Source of the DNA: Terramyces sp. JEL0728
Taxonomy: Eukaryota > Chytridiomycota > Chytridiomycetes > Rhizophydiales > Terramycetaceae
Length of the DNA stretch: 64,000 nucleotides
Direction: 5' to 3'
Assembly (NCBI GenBank): GCA_027603945.1
Contig: JADIIU010000057.1
Coordinates: 17,907-81,906 of the forward strand
The position numbers and the translations under genes are program-made. The notes beneath the pieces were generated by a model that was not told the origin of the DNA, did not search any database, and was given only the letters and a program-made list of their open reading frames with translations. This document shows, piece after piece, positions 49,501 through 60,091 of the stretch (the stretch's first letter is position 1; each line of letters opens with the position of its first letter).

Positions 49501-49826
49501 TGAACATGACCTACTTTCGGTGATTCAAGTAATTCAAGTTGACGTAGATGTTTCTGTTCAATGGCACTGATCCCTATTCAGATAAGAATGAGCACGAGCC
49601 GGGGTTGTTCTTTCAGATTGCACTTCCTGACAAAATGATTGGATTGCCATATGGTAGTCTTTTTTCTTACCTAATAATTCGCTATAGCTGCATCACCATT
49701 GGATTGTACAGGGTTTGCAGCAGTGGGAAAACTTTCCAATATGTCTTTCTAAATCCAAAACCTTCCAGTATCATCCAAGAAGGGGATGCTGCGTTTTTGA
49801 TTGGGCCAAGGAAGCCAGAGTGGTAA
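46597..49826 (+). CDS. BK/Slo-type RCK-domain cation channel with unusual pore
   Basis: Eight exons (46597-46775, 46881-46959, 46980-47199, 47219-47458, 47479-47984, 48004-48085, 48108-49528, 49548-49826) sum to 3,006 nt, 1,001 residues. After an N-terminal tail come membrane helices (MIFIGSYITLTVLS, MDFIIALLLFVQWLPRLYI), a Slo-like FLYPFRFWRLH segment, a pore region and two RCK domains (HVLVVGNLEVVALKGFL; HVLCIDEFKLGMAAQSCLAP; VVYCCINP...). Slo channels are gated by voltage and Ca2+. The filter region reads AVSSTSGLSTQIIPDN where K+ channels have STVGYGD, so GYG is missing. Intron 1 is a compound 105-nt intron; intron 4 (47459-47478) uses a GC donor. Ion selectivity cannot be assumed. Confidence 0.9.
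46776..46880 (+). other. Compound intron: five abutting 20-23 nt GT...AG units
   Basis: This 105-nt intron interrupts the Trp codon of SFSIW (TG before, G after). It divides without remainder into 46776-46796 (21), 46797-46816 (20), 46817-46837 (21), 46838-46857 (20) and 46858-46880 (23). Each unit starts with GT and ends with AG, so every internal joint is AG|GT. Each unit has the size of the standard introns of this genome. Confidence 0.85.
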
Positions 49827-49857
49827 TACAAACATTCACTGTAAAAATTATTTTTTA

Positions 49858-52800
49858 TTAATGTTGAATATCATCATATCTTGAATCTAATCGTCTCTGC
49901 AAGTTTTTGATTCGATGTTCGTATGAGTGTTTGAGTAAATTTTCATTTCTTGCTCGTTTTTGCTCCAACAGTTCTCTTTCGTAAAGTTGTTTCCGGTAGA
50001 CTTCCGACAGTTGCTTCATCTTTTTCTTGTATTTTGACTGCATTTCAGCTTCCAATTTATGGACCTTCTTTTTAATATAGTCCAAGTTGCATGTAGGATT
50101 TCCGCAATTCTGTTTTATATTCGCTGGCTGGGGTTGCGTAGATTTCAAGTTCAAGAGTTGGGCTTGGGTATCTGATAATTGCAACACATTGGATTCTAGT
50201 TTTTTCAATTTTTCAACTATTTGAAGATCAACAGTGCCGTTTACCTTTTCTTGTAAAGTGTGGGTATTTTCTTTCAGCTCGGTTTCTTTTTCCATCTTTT
50301 TCAACAAGTCAATCTTTTGTGAATTTAGATCAATGATTTTTTGTTGCAATCGTTCCAGATCGAGATTTATAGTGCTCTTTGCATCTTTTTCAATTTGGAT
50401 ATCCATATGGCACTGTCTGATTGCAGAATCTCTTTTTGCCACTTGTCGTTCCAAATCCTGGACTTGATTTTCGAGCTTTACGTTCTCCTGAATATAATTT
50501 TCAACTTTTTGGCTAATTTTGGAAAACTCTTTTTCCAATAAGGACGCTTTTCCTTCCAACACACGCTTTTCTCTCCTCGCATCTTCGGTAGCTAACTTGT
50601 CTATCTGATTTTGATGTCTTTCATTTTGAACTTCTCTTTCAAAGATCTGCTCTCTCCACTTTAGTTCTTGAATTTCCGATTGTAACTTGCCGATGGAGTC
50701 TCTGAATAAAGGATTGTCAAAGAATCCAGCTCTACTCTTGATTTGGTCTATATTAAAAAGCAAGAACCATCATTTTCGGCTTTCAAGGTATTTGCCATTA
50801 GTTCGCTATGTAAAGATTTCATATGCGTAATATCCGTTTGGATAACTTGGTCGAGTGTCAAGTTATTGTGTGTAACTTGATTTTTGAACTCGGAGAGGAA
50901 TGACTTGATTGCGCTAATGATAGAGCTCCAAATTTGAACTTCGCTGTTCATCACAGTTTTCAGAGCATTAGTTTTATGCAACAATGCATTATCGCTATTT
51001 GGCCCTTCTACTGTACAGAGATTCTTACAGTGCAATTTCAATTGATCCAGCAAATTGAAAATCATCTTAAAGTGAGCTTCAACATATTTTCTGTTTGCTT
51101 TGAACGCCGCTACAAAATCTCCCTTTGTATATGTTGGGACTGCTTTATCTACTGGAGAAGTTGATGTCCAAGTTTGGATAATTTGATTCAACAAAGAAAC
51201 TCGCGATGAAATCAAGTCGTCCAAGTTTTCAATTTGATGTTCAACTTTAGAATAATCGTTCTTTCCAGTTGACTGGCTCTGGCTTTTCAGTTGATTTTTC
51301 ACTGTTTCCAAGTCACCTAGAGTTTCTTTATATTTAGACTTTAATTCTTCGTATCGCGAATCTCCATTACCAGATTCCTTCAAAAGCTGTAATTTTCGGT
51401 TGTTTTCCTTTAAATCACTCGTTAGACTGGCATTAGCGTCTCTGAGATTGTTCAAGCTGGTTTCTGCTTCATCCAAAGACCGTTTTAGTTCCTTGGCATC
51501 CTCTACCGATTGCATGTATTTCTTTTCTTTCAACTCCAACTTGGCCTGTTCTAGTTGGGTTTTCTCAACCTCAGTAATCTTAAAAGTGGATGCTTGATGT
51601 TCAAGAATGGAAAGTTTCTTTTCAAGGACAGATATAGTTTCTTTCGCCTGTGCCAAATCCAAAGTTAAAGTGGGTACAGAATTCAACCTTTCTTGCATTT
51701 CTGCAATGCTTTTCTCCAAAGTAGCCACCTGTTTTTCTGCCAACACTTTTTTAGTCTCCAATTCCTGTTTGTGTTCTACAGTTTCGTTGATTTTTTCATT
51801 TTTCAAATTAATTTCCTTTATCAATTTAGAGAGCGCTTCTTCCTGTTTATCAATTTTTGCTTCCAACTGGGAAACTTTGCCCTGATTCTCTTGCACAAGC
51901 TTTTTACTAAACTCCTTCAGCTGTTTTAAATCTCTTGATTTTGCGTCAATTTCAAGATGGAGCTTGTTGCATTGTAGCTCCATTTCCTTGATCCCCAACT
52001 CTAATTTTGATATTTTAGATGTCAGCTTTTGAATTTCCTTCTGGTGTGCAGTAACGTCATCTTTTTGCGTTTCTTCATTCTGCTTCAAACTTAGCAGATC
52101 AGATTTCAAGGTTTCCCGTTCGGTAATTAAGGAGAGATGTTTGGAATTCAGTGTGTCCAACTCTTTAACCTTTGCAGAGAAATCAGATTCCAATTGATTT
52201 AAAGAAGTTTCCGCCTCGGCTTTCTTCTTTTCAAGCTGTTCATATTCTGCGCGCTGCTCAGTGGTTTTTGCAGTGAAAGACTTGTCTTGTGTAGCACAAT
52301 AATCGCGGAGTTGCTCCAATGCCGAATTTGAATCCGAAATCTTCTGCGAGTGGTACAGTGCTTCGTTCAATAACTTTTCCTTTTCCCACTCCAAAGTTGC
52401 AATTTCTTCTTTCAGCTTTGATATCTCTTCCTTGTCTTCGCTTGCTTTCTTCAATTCAAGAACCTCTCCTTCCAATGCTTTCATCTGTAACTGCAATTCT
52501 TCGTGAATGGTTAAATTCTTTTCGTTTGCTTCGACTATGTGAATATCTTTTTCCTTTAACAATCCCTGCAGTTGGGATAGTTGATTTTGAAGATCAGAGG
52601 CATTTTTATTTTCGCCTTCAACCTTCTCCTGTAGTTTCACTCCTAGTTTAGTGTTTTCTTCTTTTAATTTGGCAATTTCTTTTTCCAAAGGCGGAATAGT
52701 AGTTTCAAGTTGAACAATTTTTTCAGACATACCAACTGCATTTAATTCTGACTCTCTAGATTTCAAGGAAATTGCGCCATTTAAATCACTCAGTTCTTGT

Positions 52801-55728
52801 TTTTTAGTTTCGAATTCTCCTTTGAGGGTCTGTAATTCGCTTTCGTACTGTTCGATTTTATGATTATACACCTGCAGCTGGCCTTCTTTTTGTTCTAAAC
52901 CAGAGTTTAGCTCGTTTATGGCAAGTTCAAGCTGCTTGCACTTTTCGCGCAGTTCATTAGAACTACTTTCTGGACTTTTCTTTACACTATCGTTATGTAT
53001 GACATACTGGAGGTCCCATTCTGACTGCACATACTTTAATTCGTCTTGCAATTCCAGAATTTCATTTTGCTTTTCATCGCAATTTCGCTTCAACTCGACG
53101 ACTTCATTCTCCAGATCTTTTTTGGAGTATTCTAGAGAGACCACCTGCGATTCTAAACTACTTTTTTCTTTGGTGATCTTCTCCAGAGTCTTTTTGAATT
53201 GAACATCCAGCTCGCTCTCAACAGTTTCAAGTTTGTTCTTCATAGCTTTCAATTCTCCTTCCATCTCTAAATATTTCCTCTTCATATCATGCGATGTCTT
53301 TACCGCTGCTACTACTTTCAATCGTTCTCTTCGTATATTTGATACAATTTCTTGTTCTTCAGTACGCAAAAATATGCCTATTTGCGGTGCTAAGAGGACC
53401 TTTACATCTTGAAAAGCTTCTTCCTCCTCCTTTGCAGAGCCATAATTGGAATTTGCATAGTTGTTAATCTTGACTATATTTTTATCGGCATTTACGATGA
53501 ATTCATGAAATTCCTTCAACTGGTTTGAAGCGTTAGCCAGAGCAGAGTTTGACTGGCACAATTTATCTTCAATGTCTGCCTTTTCCCTGTTTGCAACTTC
53601 CACATTTATTTTTGCGGTTTCAATTTGATTAAGCAGATTATTCACTTTATAGTTGTCTTTGATTTCTTTTAATTGAGTCTCCAATTCTTTAAGATTGTTT
53701 TCAAGAGATTCAATAGTTTGGTCCTTTGATTCAATAGTTGAATTTTGAGCATCAATGTTTTCTTGAAGTTTCGAGATATTTTCTTTAAACAGTCGGATTT
53801 GGCTCTCATATTGTTCTGCTTCCATGTTTCCTATGACACGATTAACAGCGTCTGCAAAAGTAACTTTGGTTGGTGACATCCTTGAAGCACCTGCTCCTGG
53901 TGACATAATACTGTTTCTTACTTGCCGCACATATCCTGGTTGTCCGATGGAAACTCGATTATTCGTGTTTGGTTGATTTGTGCTGCCTTCATTGGAGGTA
54001 GACAGCGCAGTTTGCTTTTCACGATCATTCAACTGCTTCAAAAGCGCAAAGTTTTGATCTTTTAAGGAATCTAAAGTTTCATCTTTCTTTGATATGGCCG
54101 ACTTCAAGTCGTCATTTTCAATTTTTAAAACTTCAAACCTGGAAGTCTTGGTTTTCTCTTCTTTCAAAAGGTAATCCAAGTGATTGATTTTCTTGGCTGC
54201 ATCTTTCTTGTAAGCTTCAAATTCTTTGAACAGTGAAGCGGCATTTCCAACATCCTGGTTTGTGCCTTGCCTTGAGTGCGGCGGAGAGCTTGATATTTCA
54301 AGAGAAGATTTAGACGCAAGACTGGTCTGTTTTTTAGCTATTCGTTCAAACTCTTCCAGCCTGTAAACCAATTTTTGGATTTGCTCTTGTTGCTCTTGCT
54401 GGAAACCTCTTTCACGTTTGATTTCTTCTTTTAAATTTTCAATTTCATGTTCATAGTCGCTCCTTATGAAATTAATACCACTATTGTTAACGATTGTTAC
54501 TTTTCAAATGACAGCGAGTCGTGTGTAATTGGCTCGAAAGGATCTACCTGTTCCTTTTCCATTGGAAGCAATGCCCCAAAATGAAAAGTCTTTGATTTAA
54601 ATTTTAGTTTAGGATCAGCTGCTGGCTTTGTATCTTTTTCATTCGATTTTGAGGGTTCCCCAGTTGCAGACAGACCATCAGAATCAGCTTTCAGTTCTTT
54701 TTTCAAGTCAGAGGTTGACTTGTTATCTTCTGAAATTTTGGTCTTTGTATTTTCATCTTTAATCAGCCTGAGTTTAGATTCGAATTCGACCACACTTGCT
54801 CCGCCTCCAATTGCAGAAGAGGCACTGCTGTTGATACTAATATTTCCGAGCAAGTTTGAATAAAAGTTGTCTGATTTGATATCCGCGGTGGACAGAGCCT
54901 TGTTGTTATCCAATGTGGTATTGGCGCCATTATTGTTGAACGAAATAACAGATAGTCTTTTCCCATCAGTATAATTATTTTTGGACTTTGTAGATGAACT
55001 TGCAGTGGAAGAGGCTGGGATTGAAGAACCATTATTTTCATATTTTGTAGTATTCCTTTCGGGATCGGCAGAGGATATTTCTTTACCTTGGGCTGTTTCA
55101 AGTTGTTCATATGAGCTTTTTGGAACATCAACGGCCAGCCCCTTTTGTCCAGAGCTTAAAGAAATTGACTCTTTTTGATTCGTCACGACCTCTATGGTAG
55201 ACATCTCCGTTGCCCTGTTAACGGTAGAGCCTGGTTCTAATGTAGCTGGTGGTGGATAAAAGGCGTCTGGCGCTTCAACCCAATCAATCGGCTCTGAGAA
55301 TTCGCTATCATCATCTGAAAGATGGTCCAACCGCGATTTTGAAGGTGAAACTGACAAATCTGTATACAAGTCGGGTATTTCACTGAAATTCGTTGTTTGG
55401 ACGCTATTTTCGTCTCGTTGCTTCGAAAGATTGTTGACAAGCTCTTTCTGCTGCTGAGAGTCTAGTGAAACGTCTTCACTTAAACTCTGAATATCAGAAA
55501 TTACATCTGCCTGAATGAATGACCGTTGCTAAATTAAAATTAGGTTACATTGTTCGTCGGCTCTGAACTGACCGTCACAGAATGCATCGTACGCGGTATT
55601 GTTTGGTCTTGCTTGGGTGCTGGGGAATCCAACCCAGATGAATTCTTTATCGACTCTTTGTTTTCTATCGTCGACATTTTTAGCAAAAGCTTCAAGCTCA
55701 CGAACTCTTGTTGGCACAATTACGTCAT
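49858..55728 (-). CDS. Giant coiled-coil protein, 1,922 residues
   Basis: Six exons (minus strand: 55724-55728, 55593-55706, 55549-55567, 54501-55528, 50768-54480, 49858-50747) sum to 5,769 nt with one open frame. Residues about 1-340 are acidic, Ser-rich and disordered; residues about 360-1,900 are almost unbroken Leu/Glu/Lys heptad coiled coil (for example LEKKLSILEHQ), with a short non-coil gap (PVDKAVPTYTKGDF) near residue 1,500. The C-terminal end is basic (KKKMKQLSEVYRKQ). Architecture fits a centrosomal, ciliary, golgin or spindle-pole scaffold, but I recognise no family signature. The first exons are the least certain: exon 1 is 5 nt and its intron is only 17 nt, the next is 25 nt. 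Confidence 0.8.
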
Positions 55729-55830
55729 GCTGTCAAAGCCATAGTAGATTTATTTGATAGTAATAAATTAAAATTATTTGTCATAATACAATGAAAGACT
55801 CCATTCCAAATCCCTATCTTTAGATTTTGC

Positions 55831-57213
55831 TTACTTGATTTTCTTTAAATTTAGCATATATCTTTCTCTCAGGGATCGCATTTGCTGATTGCTACCGCCA
55901 TATTCCAGTACTAATTCGGGGCATAACGTAGAATAGCTCTCCTCAATAGTAGTAGTATTCAGCTGAAAGTCAGAAATTGACTGATTTTTTTGTGTAGCAA
56001 CAGAGTTTGTATCATAGACAGTCTGGCATGTTGAATTAACAAGTTCGACTGCATTACACTGGGTGTTTGCATCAATTTGAACCACCGTATCTGCTTGTAT
56101 TTCTATGGATTCACTATGGATAGCCAAATTCTCAAAGTCTGTTTGCGTGTCTATATTTGCTCGCTCCGTAACTTCTGTCCCCTCTGTCTCTTCTGTTTGA
56201 ATCCCAACTTCAAGTGCTTGCGGAAACTCCAGGTTATCAACTTTCATTTCCAATTCATACTGGGTTGATGAATCCAAGGTTGTCAACTCTACTTGGGTAC
56301 CTTGGGTGGCAATTTCAACGAAAGTTTGAGTAGCATTACAACATAATTGCATTTTTACTTTTGTCGAGCGATCAATTAGGTTCGTTTCTATTTGCGTCTC
56401 CTTTGCTGAAATTTCCTCTGTCTGGCAGTAGAATTCTCTGGTTTCCTTTGCCTTGAGATCACTCTTTTCCTTGATTGTTACTCCAGTAGCGGTCCCAACA
56501 GATGAATAGCTTGCTTCGTCGGCTTCCAGCTTTTCCATGGTTTTTGCAAACATGTTGGGTTCCGATTGGCGCTCTTCTGATATTGGTTTTTTCTGATTGG
56601 CCGGGTCTGTTGTGTTATTTTGAAACAGCACTTGCTGAAGGTTGTTTGCACTTGGACATGCAGTATCCAATTTGGTTGGTGATCCAATTTCTGAAAATTT
56701 GACAGGAGAGGAGCAAAATGAAACTACAGATGAAGATTCGTCAATCAGATACTTGTTTCTAATTGCTTGTAATATTTCCAAGTCATTATCTGCCTGGCTT
56801 TTAACCGATGCAGCATCTTCAAGAAATTCTTCTTGCTCCAGTATAAACCGGTCCAGGTCCAAATTGAATGAGCCTTCATTGACAATTATTTCAGAAATAC
56901 TGGTGTTTGGAGAATTTGGTTCGTAAGCTGAAGCGATTACTGGGATCGCCTTGGGAATATTCTTGACTGGGGGGATTTCTATTTCTTGAAGCGGTGACAT
57001 CCAGTTATTTTCTGCTGCTATTCCATACTTTTCTCTGATTGACTTTAATAGTGATTCAGTGTCTTTCTTTTGAGTGCAGCCATCTTGCAGCGCCTTTTCC
57101 TCGTCTACCTTCTGGTCCACGGCCTTGGTGTTATTTCCATCCTGTTTATCTTTGAGATCATAAATTACAAATCCTTTGTTTCCAGATTTCACTCGTCGTT
57201 CAATTATTCTCAT
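55831..57213 (-). CDS. Disordered protein with TQT (LC8-type) motifs and IRxKY repeats
   Basis: 460 residues, no intron, acidic and mostly disordered. It carries many TQT-like motifs in its C-terminal half (NATQTFVE, VGIQTEE, IDTQTDFE, ANTQCN, TCQTVYD), the pattern bound by dynein light chain LC8, which dimerises such partners. A second motif occurs three times: SIREKYGI (residue ~50), AIRNKYLI (~165) and SLRERYML (~450). I know no family with this layout. I chose the ATG at 57213 (MRIIERRVKSGNKGFVIYDL). The ATG of the divergent GID8 gene is 17 bp away. A role as a multivalent scaffold for dynein or centrosome parts is inference. Confidence 0.75.
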   Translation of the reverse strand: MRIIERRVKSGNKGFVIYDLKDKQDGNNTKAVDQKVDEEKALQDGCTQKKDTESLLKSIREKYGIAAENNWMSPLQEIEIPPVKNIPKAIPVIASAYEPNSPNTSISEIIVNEGSFNLDLDRFILEQEEFLEDAASVKSQADNDLEILQAIRNKYLIDESSSVVSFCSSPVKFSEIGSPTKLDTACPSANNLQQVLFQNNTTDPANQKKPISEERQSEPNMFAKTMEKLEADEASYSSVGTATGVTIKEKSDLKAKETREFYCQTEEISAKETQIETNLIDRSTKVKMQLCCNATQTFVEIATQGTQVELTTLDSSTQYELEMKVDNLEFPQALEVGIQTEETEGTEVTERANIDTQTDFENLAIHSESIEIQADTVVQIDANTQCNAVELVNSTCQTVYDTNSVATQKNQSISDFQLNTTTIEESYSTLCPELVLEYGGSNQQMRSLRERYMLNLKKIK

Positions 57214-57230
57214 TTTTCGCGAAATCCAAA

Positions 57231-58057
57231 ATGACGGCAAATACAAGTAAATCATTTACGATGCAAGAGTGGGAAGAGCGACTAAAACAAGTCCAAGTCA
57301 ATAAGCAGTAACAGTATCATGTCACTAACCAGATTGTAATGATTTGCTGACCAGATTAATCCAGGGACCTTAATAAGCTTATCATGAACTATTTGGTAAT
57401 AGAAGGATTCAAAGTATCTGTTGCTAACACAGGACGCAGCGCAGAAATTTCAGGAAGAGTCGAAAGTGGATCCAATGATAAACTTGTCCAGTATTCAGGG
57501 AAGAATGAATATTCGTAACGCAGTTCAAGTAACAAAAGTTAACCAAGAATGGGAATATCGAATCTGCCATTGAGCAAGTGAATGACTTGGATCCAGAGAT
57601 TCTTGATACACATCCGAAACTATTTTTTCACTTGCAACAGCAACGATTGATTGAGCTTATAAGATTAGGAAATATTGATGATGCTATTGGGTTTGCTCAA
57701 GAGGAATTGGCACCCAGAGGAGAAGAACATGTAGGTTGATCTAACGATAGGTACGTATTTTTAACGCAAGTCTGAATTTCTTGAAGAGTTGGAACGGACA
57801 ATGGCTTTGCTGGCTTTCGACAGCAGACAATCGCCAGTTGGCGACTTGCTAGATTATTCACAGCGCCAGAAAATTGCCAGCGAATTGAATGCCGCAATAT
57901 TAACTTCACAGTGCCAAGAAAAAGATCCAAAATTACCCTCATTGCTAAAGATGTTGATATGGGCTCAAGTACATATTATTAACGGTAGAATCAGTTGGAA
58001 GAAAAAGTTAGTTTTCCAAAGATCAATAATTTGGCAACTGCTGAATTGGAATTATAA
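57231..58057 (+). CDS. GID8: GID8/TWA1, GID/CTLH ubiquitin ligase subunit
   Basis: Six exons (57231-57307, 57365-57413, 57433-57528, 57548-57730, 57771-57968, 57989-58057) sum to 672 nt, 223 residues, the family length. LisH segment (DLNKLIMNYLVIEGFKDAA), CTLH segment (INLSSIQGRMNIRNAVQNGN, PKLFFHLQQQRLIELI) and CRA segment (RTMALLAFDSRQSPVGDLL, LLKMLIWAQ) are in the right order. GID8 is a core scaffold of the ligase that degrades gluconeogenic enzymes. Two of its introns are abnormal in length: 57308-57364 (57 nt) and 57731-57770 (two abutting 20-nt units). Confidence 0.95.
57308..57364 (+). other. 57-nt intron in GID8 with an embedded 19-nt intron-like unit
   Basis: Removing all 57 nt restores NKQDLNKLIMNYL. 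Inside it, 57336-57354 reads GTAATGATTTGCTGACCAG, a full 19-nt intron-like unit, and 57308-57332 is itself a GT...AG block ending CTAACCAG. It may be spliced in steps. Confidence 0.65.
57731..57770 (+). other. Two abutting 20-nt introns in GID8
   Basis: Between the His codon of RGEEH and the Ser codon of SEFLEELER lie GTAGGTTGATCTAACGATAG and then directly GTACGTATTTTTAACGCAAG. Each is a complete standard mini-intron with its own CTAAC/TTAAC branch-like site; no exon base lies between them. Confidence 0.85.
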
Positions 58058-58214
58058 ATAAATCGCGCTATTATTTTGGATGAGTTGTATTCGATATTGC
58101 TTGATTGTGTTTCTACTTGCGAGCCTGAAGCAACCCTTTCATGGAGTTAAGCCAGTAGCGCGATATTGTTCACAACTTTTTGAACCCTGGCAAATTTTTA
58201 CTAAATCTGCGAAA

Positions 58215-59072
58215 ATGACCCTACAACAAGGTACAATACGACTAATACAGCAATCACGCTCAGCGACCAACTAAGAAAGGAATTCAGCGGAACAGACAAT
58301 CAAGTCGCCATAAAAACGTTAAACCAACTAAAGCTACTACTTGCAAAACTTGGTCTGTTGATACCAAATAACAAGGATCAGAAACAGCTTTTACTCACTC
58401 GTACAAAAAACTAATCGTAGGTGAAGCATTGGAAATTGGAGCAATTTTATCCATCAGAACCAAAGATATTCAATCCTTTGAAAGATATCTCGCCCAACTA
58501 AAGACATTCTACCGGGAATTTGCAACAATAATCCCAGAATCCCCAAGAATGTTTATGCTATTGGGTTTAAACCTATTAAGATTGTTGGCACAAGTTCGCA
58601 TTTCAGAATTTCACACGGAATTGGAGAATATTGGAAGTCTACATTTGAAGAATATTTACATCAACCATCCTGTATCTATTGAACAAGCACTGATGGAAGG
58701 ATCCTATAACAAAGTATGGAATGCCAGACAGGACGTGCCTGCTCAGGAATACTTGTTTTTCATGGATATCTTGATGAGTACCATAAGGTATTTCTTTTTA
58801 ACACAGACACGAAATTGCTACTTGCAGTGAAAAGGCCTATACTTCATTGCCGATTGCAGACGCGGCAACCCTGTTATATTTTAAAAGTCACGACGAATTG
58901 TTGGAATTCAGCAAACAAGTATTTTTTATTAATGCAGCGCAACTGGAATATTGACCAAAAACAAAAGAAAATTGTTTTCGTTAGTGGTGCGGTTGATAAG
59001 CTTGATATTCCTACTGAAAATGTCATCCATAACGTATTGAACTATGCTAAAGAACTGGAACAGATTGTTTAA
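58215..59072 (+). CDS. RPN12: 26S proteasome regulatory subunit Rpn12 (PSMD8)
   Basis: Five exons (58215-58230, 58251-58400, 58421-58787, 58807-58918, 58938-59072) sum to 780 nt, 259 residues. Helical PCI-type protein: ALEIGAILSIRTKDIQSFER, LLGLNLLRLLAQ, HPVSIEQALMEGSYNKVWNA and, near the C-terminus, EIATCSEKAYTSLPIADAA. Rpn12 closes lid assembly in the 19S particle. Exon 1 is 16 nt. All four introns are 19-20 nt. It lies downstream of GID8 on the same strand (157 bp gap); both serve protein degradation, but co-regulation is only a guess. Confidence 0.93.
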
Positions 59073-59153
59073 TAAATCCCTTCTTTGCGGCTGATTCCAC
59101 GATCTGTCTGATTTCAACTCCAAATGGACTGAATTTTCAATTTTTTTTCTGCA

Positions 59154-59594
59154 ATGTCAAAACAATTAGGAGTTGCGCAAACAATTAAATTAATCATTCC
59201 GGCAGGTAAAGCAACGCCTACACCGCCAGTTGGTCCTGCATTAGGTCAAAAAGGTGTAAAATCAATGGACTTTTGCAAACAATTCAATGACCGCTCCAAA
59301 ATATATATCACAGGAATTCCAATATCATGTCGTATAACAGTTCAACCAGACAAGACCTTTTCATTCTTCACTAGATCACCACCAACGTCATGGTTACTGT
59401 TGCAAGCATTGGGTTTGGAAAAAGGAAGCGGGAAACCAGGAATTGAAAAGATTGGACAGCTTAGTTTGAAACATATTTATGCTATCGCTCAAATTAAGCA
59501 GAAAGATCCTGCTTTTGAAAAGACTGAATTGCGAGCTGTTGCAAGTCAGATAGTAGGCACTGCTCGCAATATGGGTATTGATATTGTTCCATAA
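59154..59594 (+). CDS. Mitochondrial large-subunit ribosomal protein uL11
   Basis: 146 residues, no intron. uL11 motifs: QTIKLIIPAGKATPTPPVGP, ALGQKGVKSMDFCKQFN, the linker VQPDKTFSFFTRSPPTSWLL, and GQLSLKHIYAIAQIKQ with GTARNMGIDIV. It binds the GTPase-associated rRNA centre. The lack of a cytosolic-type sequence and similarity to bacterial L11 place it in mitochondria, although no long presequence is seen. Confidence 0.93.
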   Translation: MSKQLGVAQTIKLIIPAGKATPTPPVGPALGQKGVKSMDFCKQFNDRSKIYITGIPISCRITVQPDKTFSFFTRSPPTSWLLLQALGLEKGSGKPGIEKIGQLSLKHIYAIAQIKQKDPAFEKTELRAVASQIVGTARNMGIDIVP

Positions 59595-59692
59595 TTAAAA
59601 TAAACTTGGTAGTTGCTTGTTTTATAACCAGGAATGAATCATTTCTACCAGATTAAATCAATTTATGATTAGTTTTTTTTTTCATAATCAAA

Positions 59693-59874
59693 ATGCAAGT
59701 CAGTGAAGAAACCAGAGAAAGAATTCAAAAAGTGTTGGAACTAGGAAAAAAGGCATTACACGTTGGATGGATCCCATTCATTTTATACATGGGTAAGCTG
59801 TCTTAATGCTAGGAATAACAGCTTCGGTTAGTAGACCTTCTATTTTGAAAATTATTTCACCATTCGCAGCATGA
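59693..59874 (+). CDS. TOM7: Mitochondrial import receptor subunit TOM7
   Basis: Two tiny exons (59693-59792, 59813-59874) with a 20-nt intron give 53 residues, the TOM7 length. The sequence has an amphipathic start (SEETRERIQKVLELGKKAL), then the conserved HVGWIPFILYMG membrane segment and a short Pro-containing tail (SRPSILKIISPF). TOM7 modulates assembly of the TOM complex in the outer mitochondrial membrane. The junction makes the Gly after ILYM. No 60-codon open frame marks this gene; it shows only after splicing. Confidence 0.92.
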
Positions 59875-60091
59875 GTTAATATATTAGTTTCGGAATATTT
59901 TTGTTTATTATTAACGGACGGACTGGTTTGTTGCAGTACTACTGCTGTTTTGATTGATATTGACCTTATCCGAACTGGCAGGTTGGACATAGTAATCCAT
60001 GCATGTCAAATGGATGGGTAGGATTGAGAGTAGCGTCCGAGTAATACAGTGTGCGATGAACTTGGTGTCGCAGAAAGTTTCACTTTTTGTA

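Noticed and set aside
50234..53202. Several plus-strand frames of 65-110 codons rich in Ser, Phe and Leu
   Set aside because: Antisense shadows of the coiled-coil gene; the Glu/Lys-rich sense strand gives such antisense frames by composition.
57721..57790. Micro-exon between the two GID8 mini-introns
   Set aside because: The two units abut exactly; no base is left between AG and GT.
58080..58274. 64-codon frame between GID8 and RPN12
   Set aside because: Overlaps the first RPN12 exon and intron in another frame; no features.
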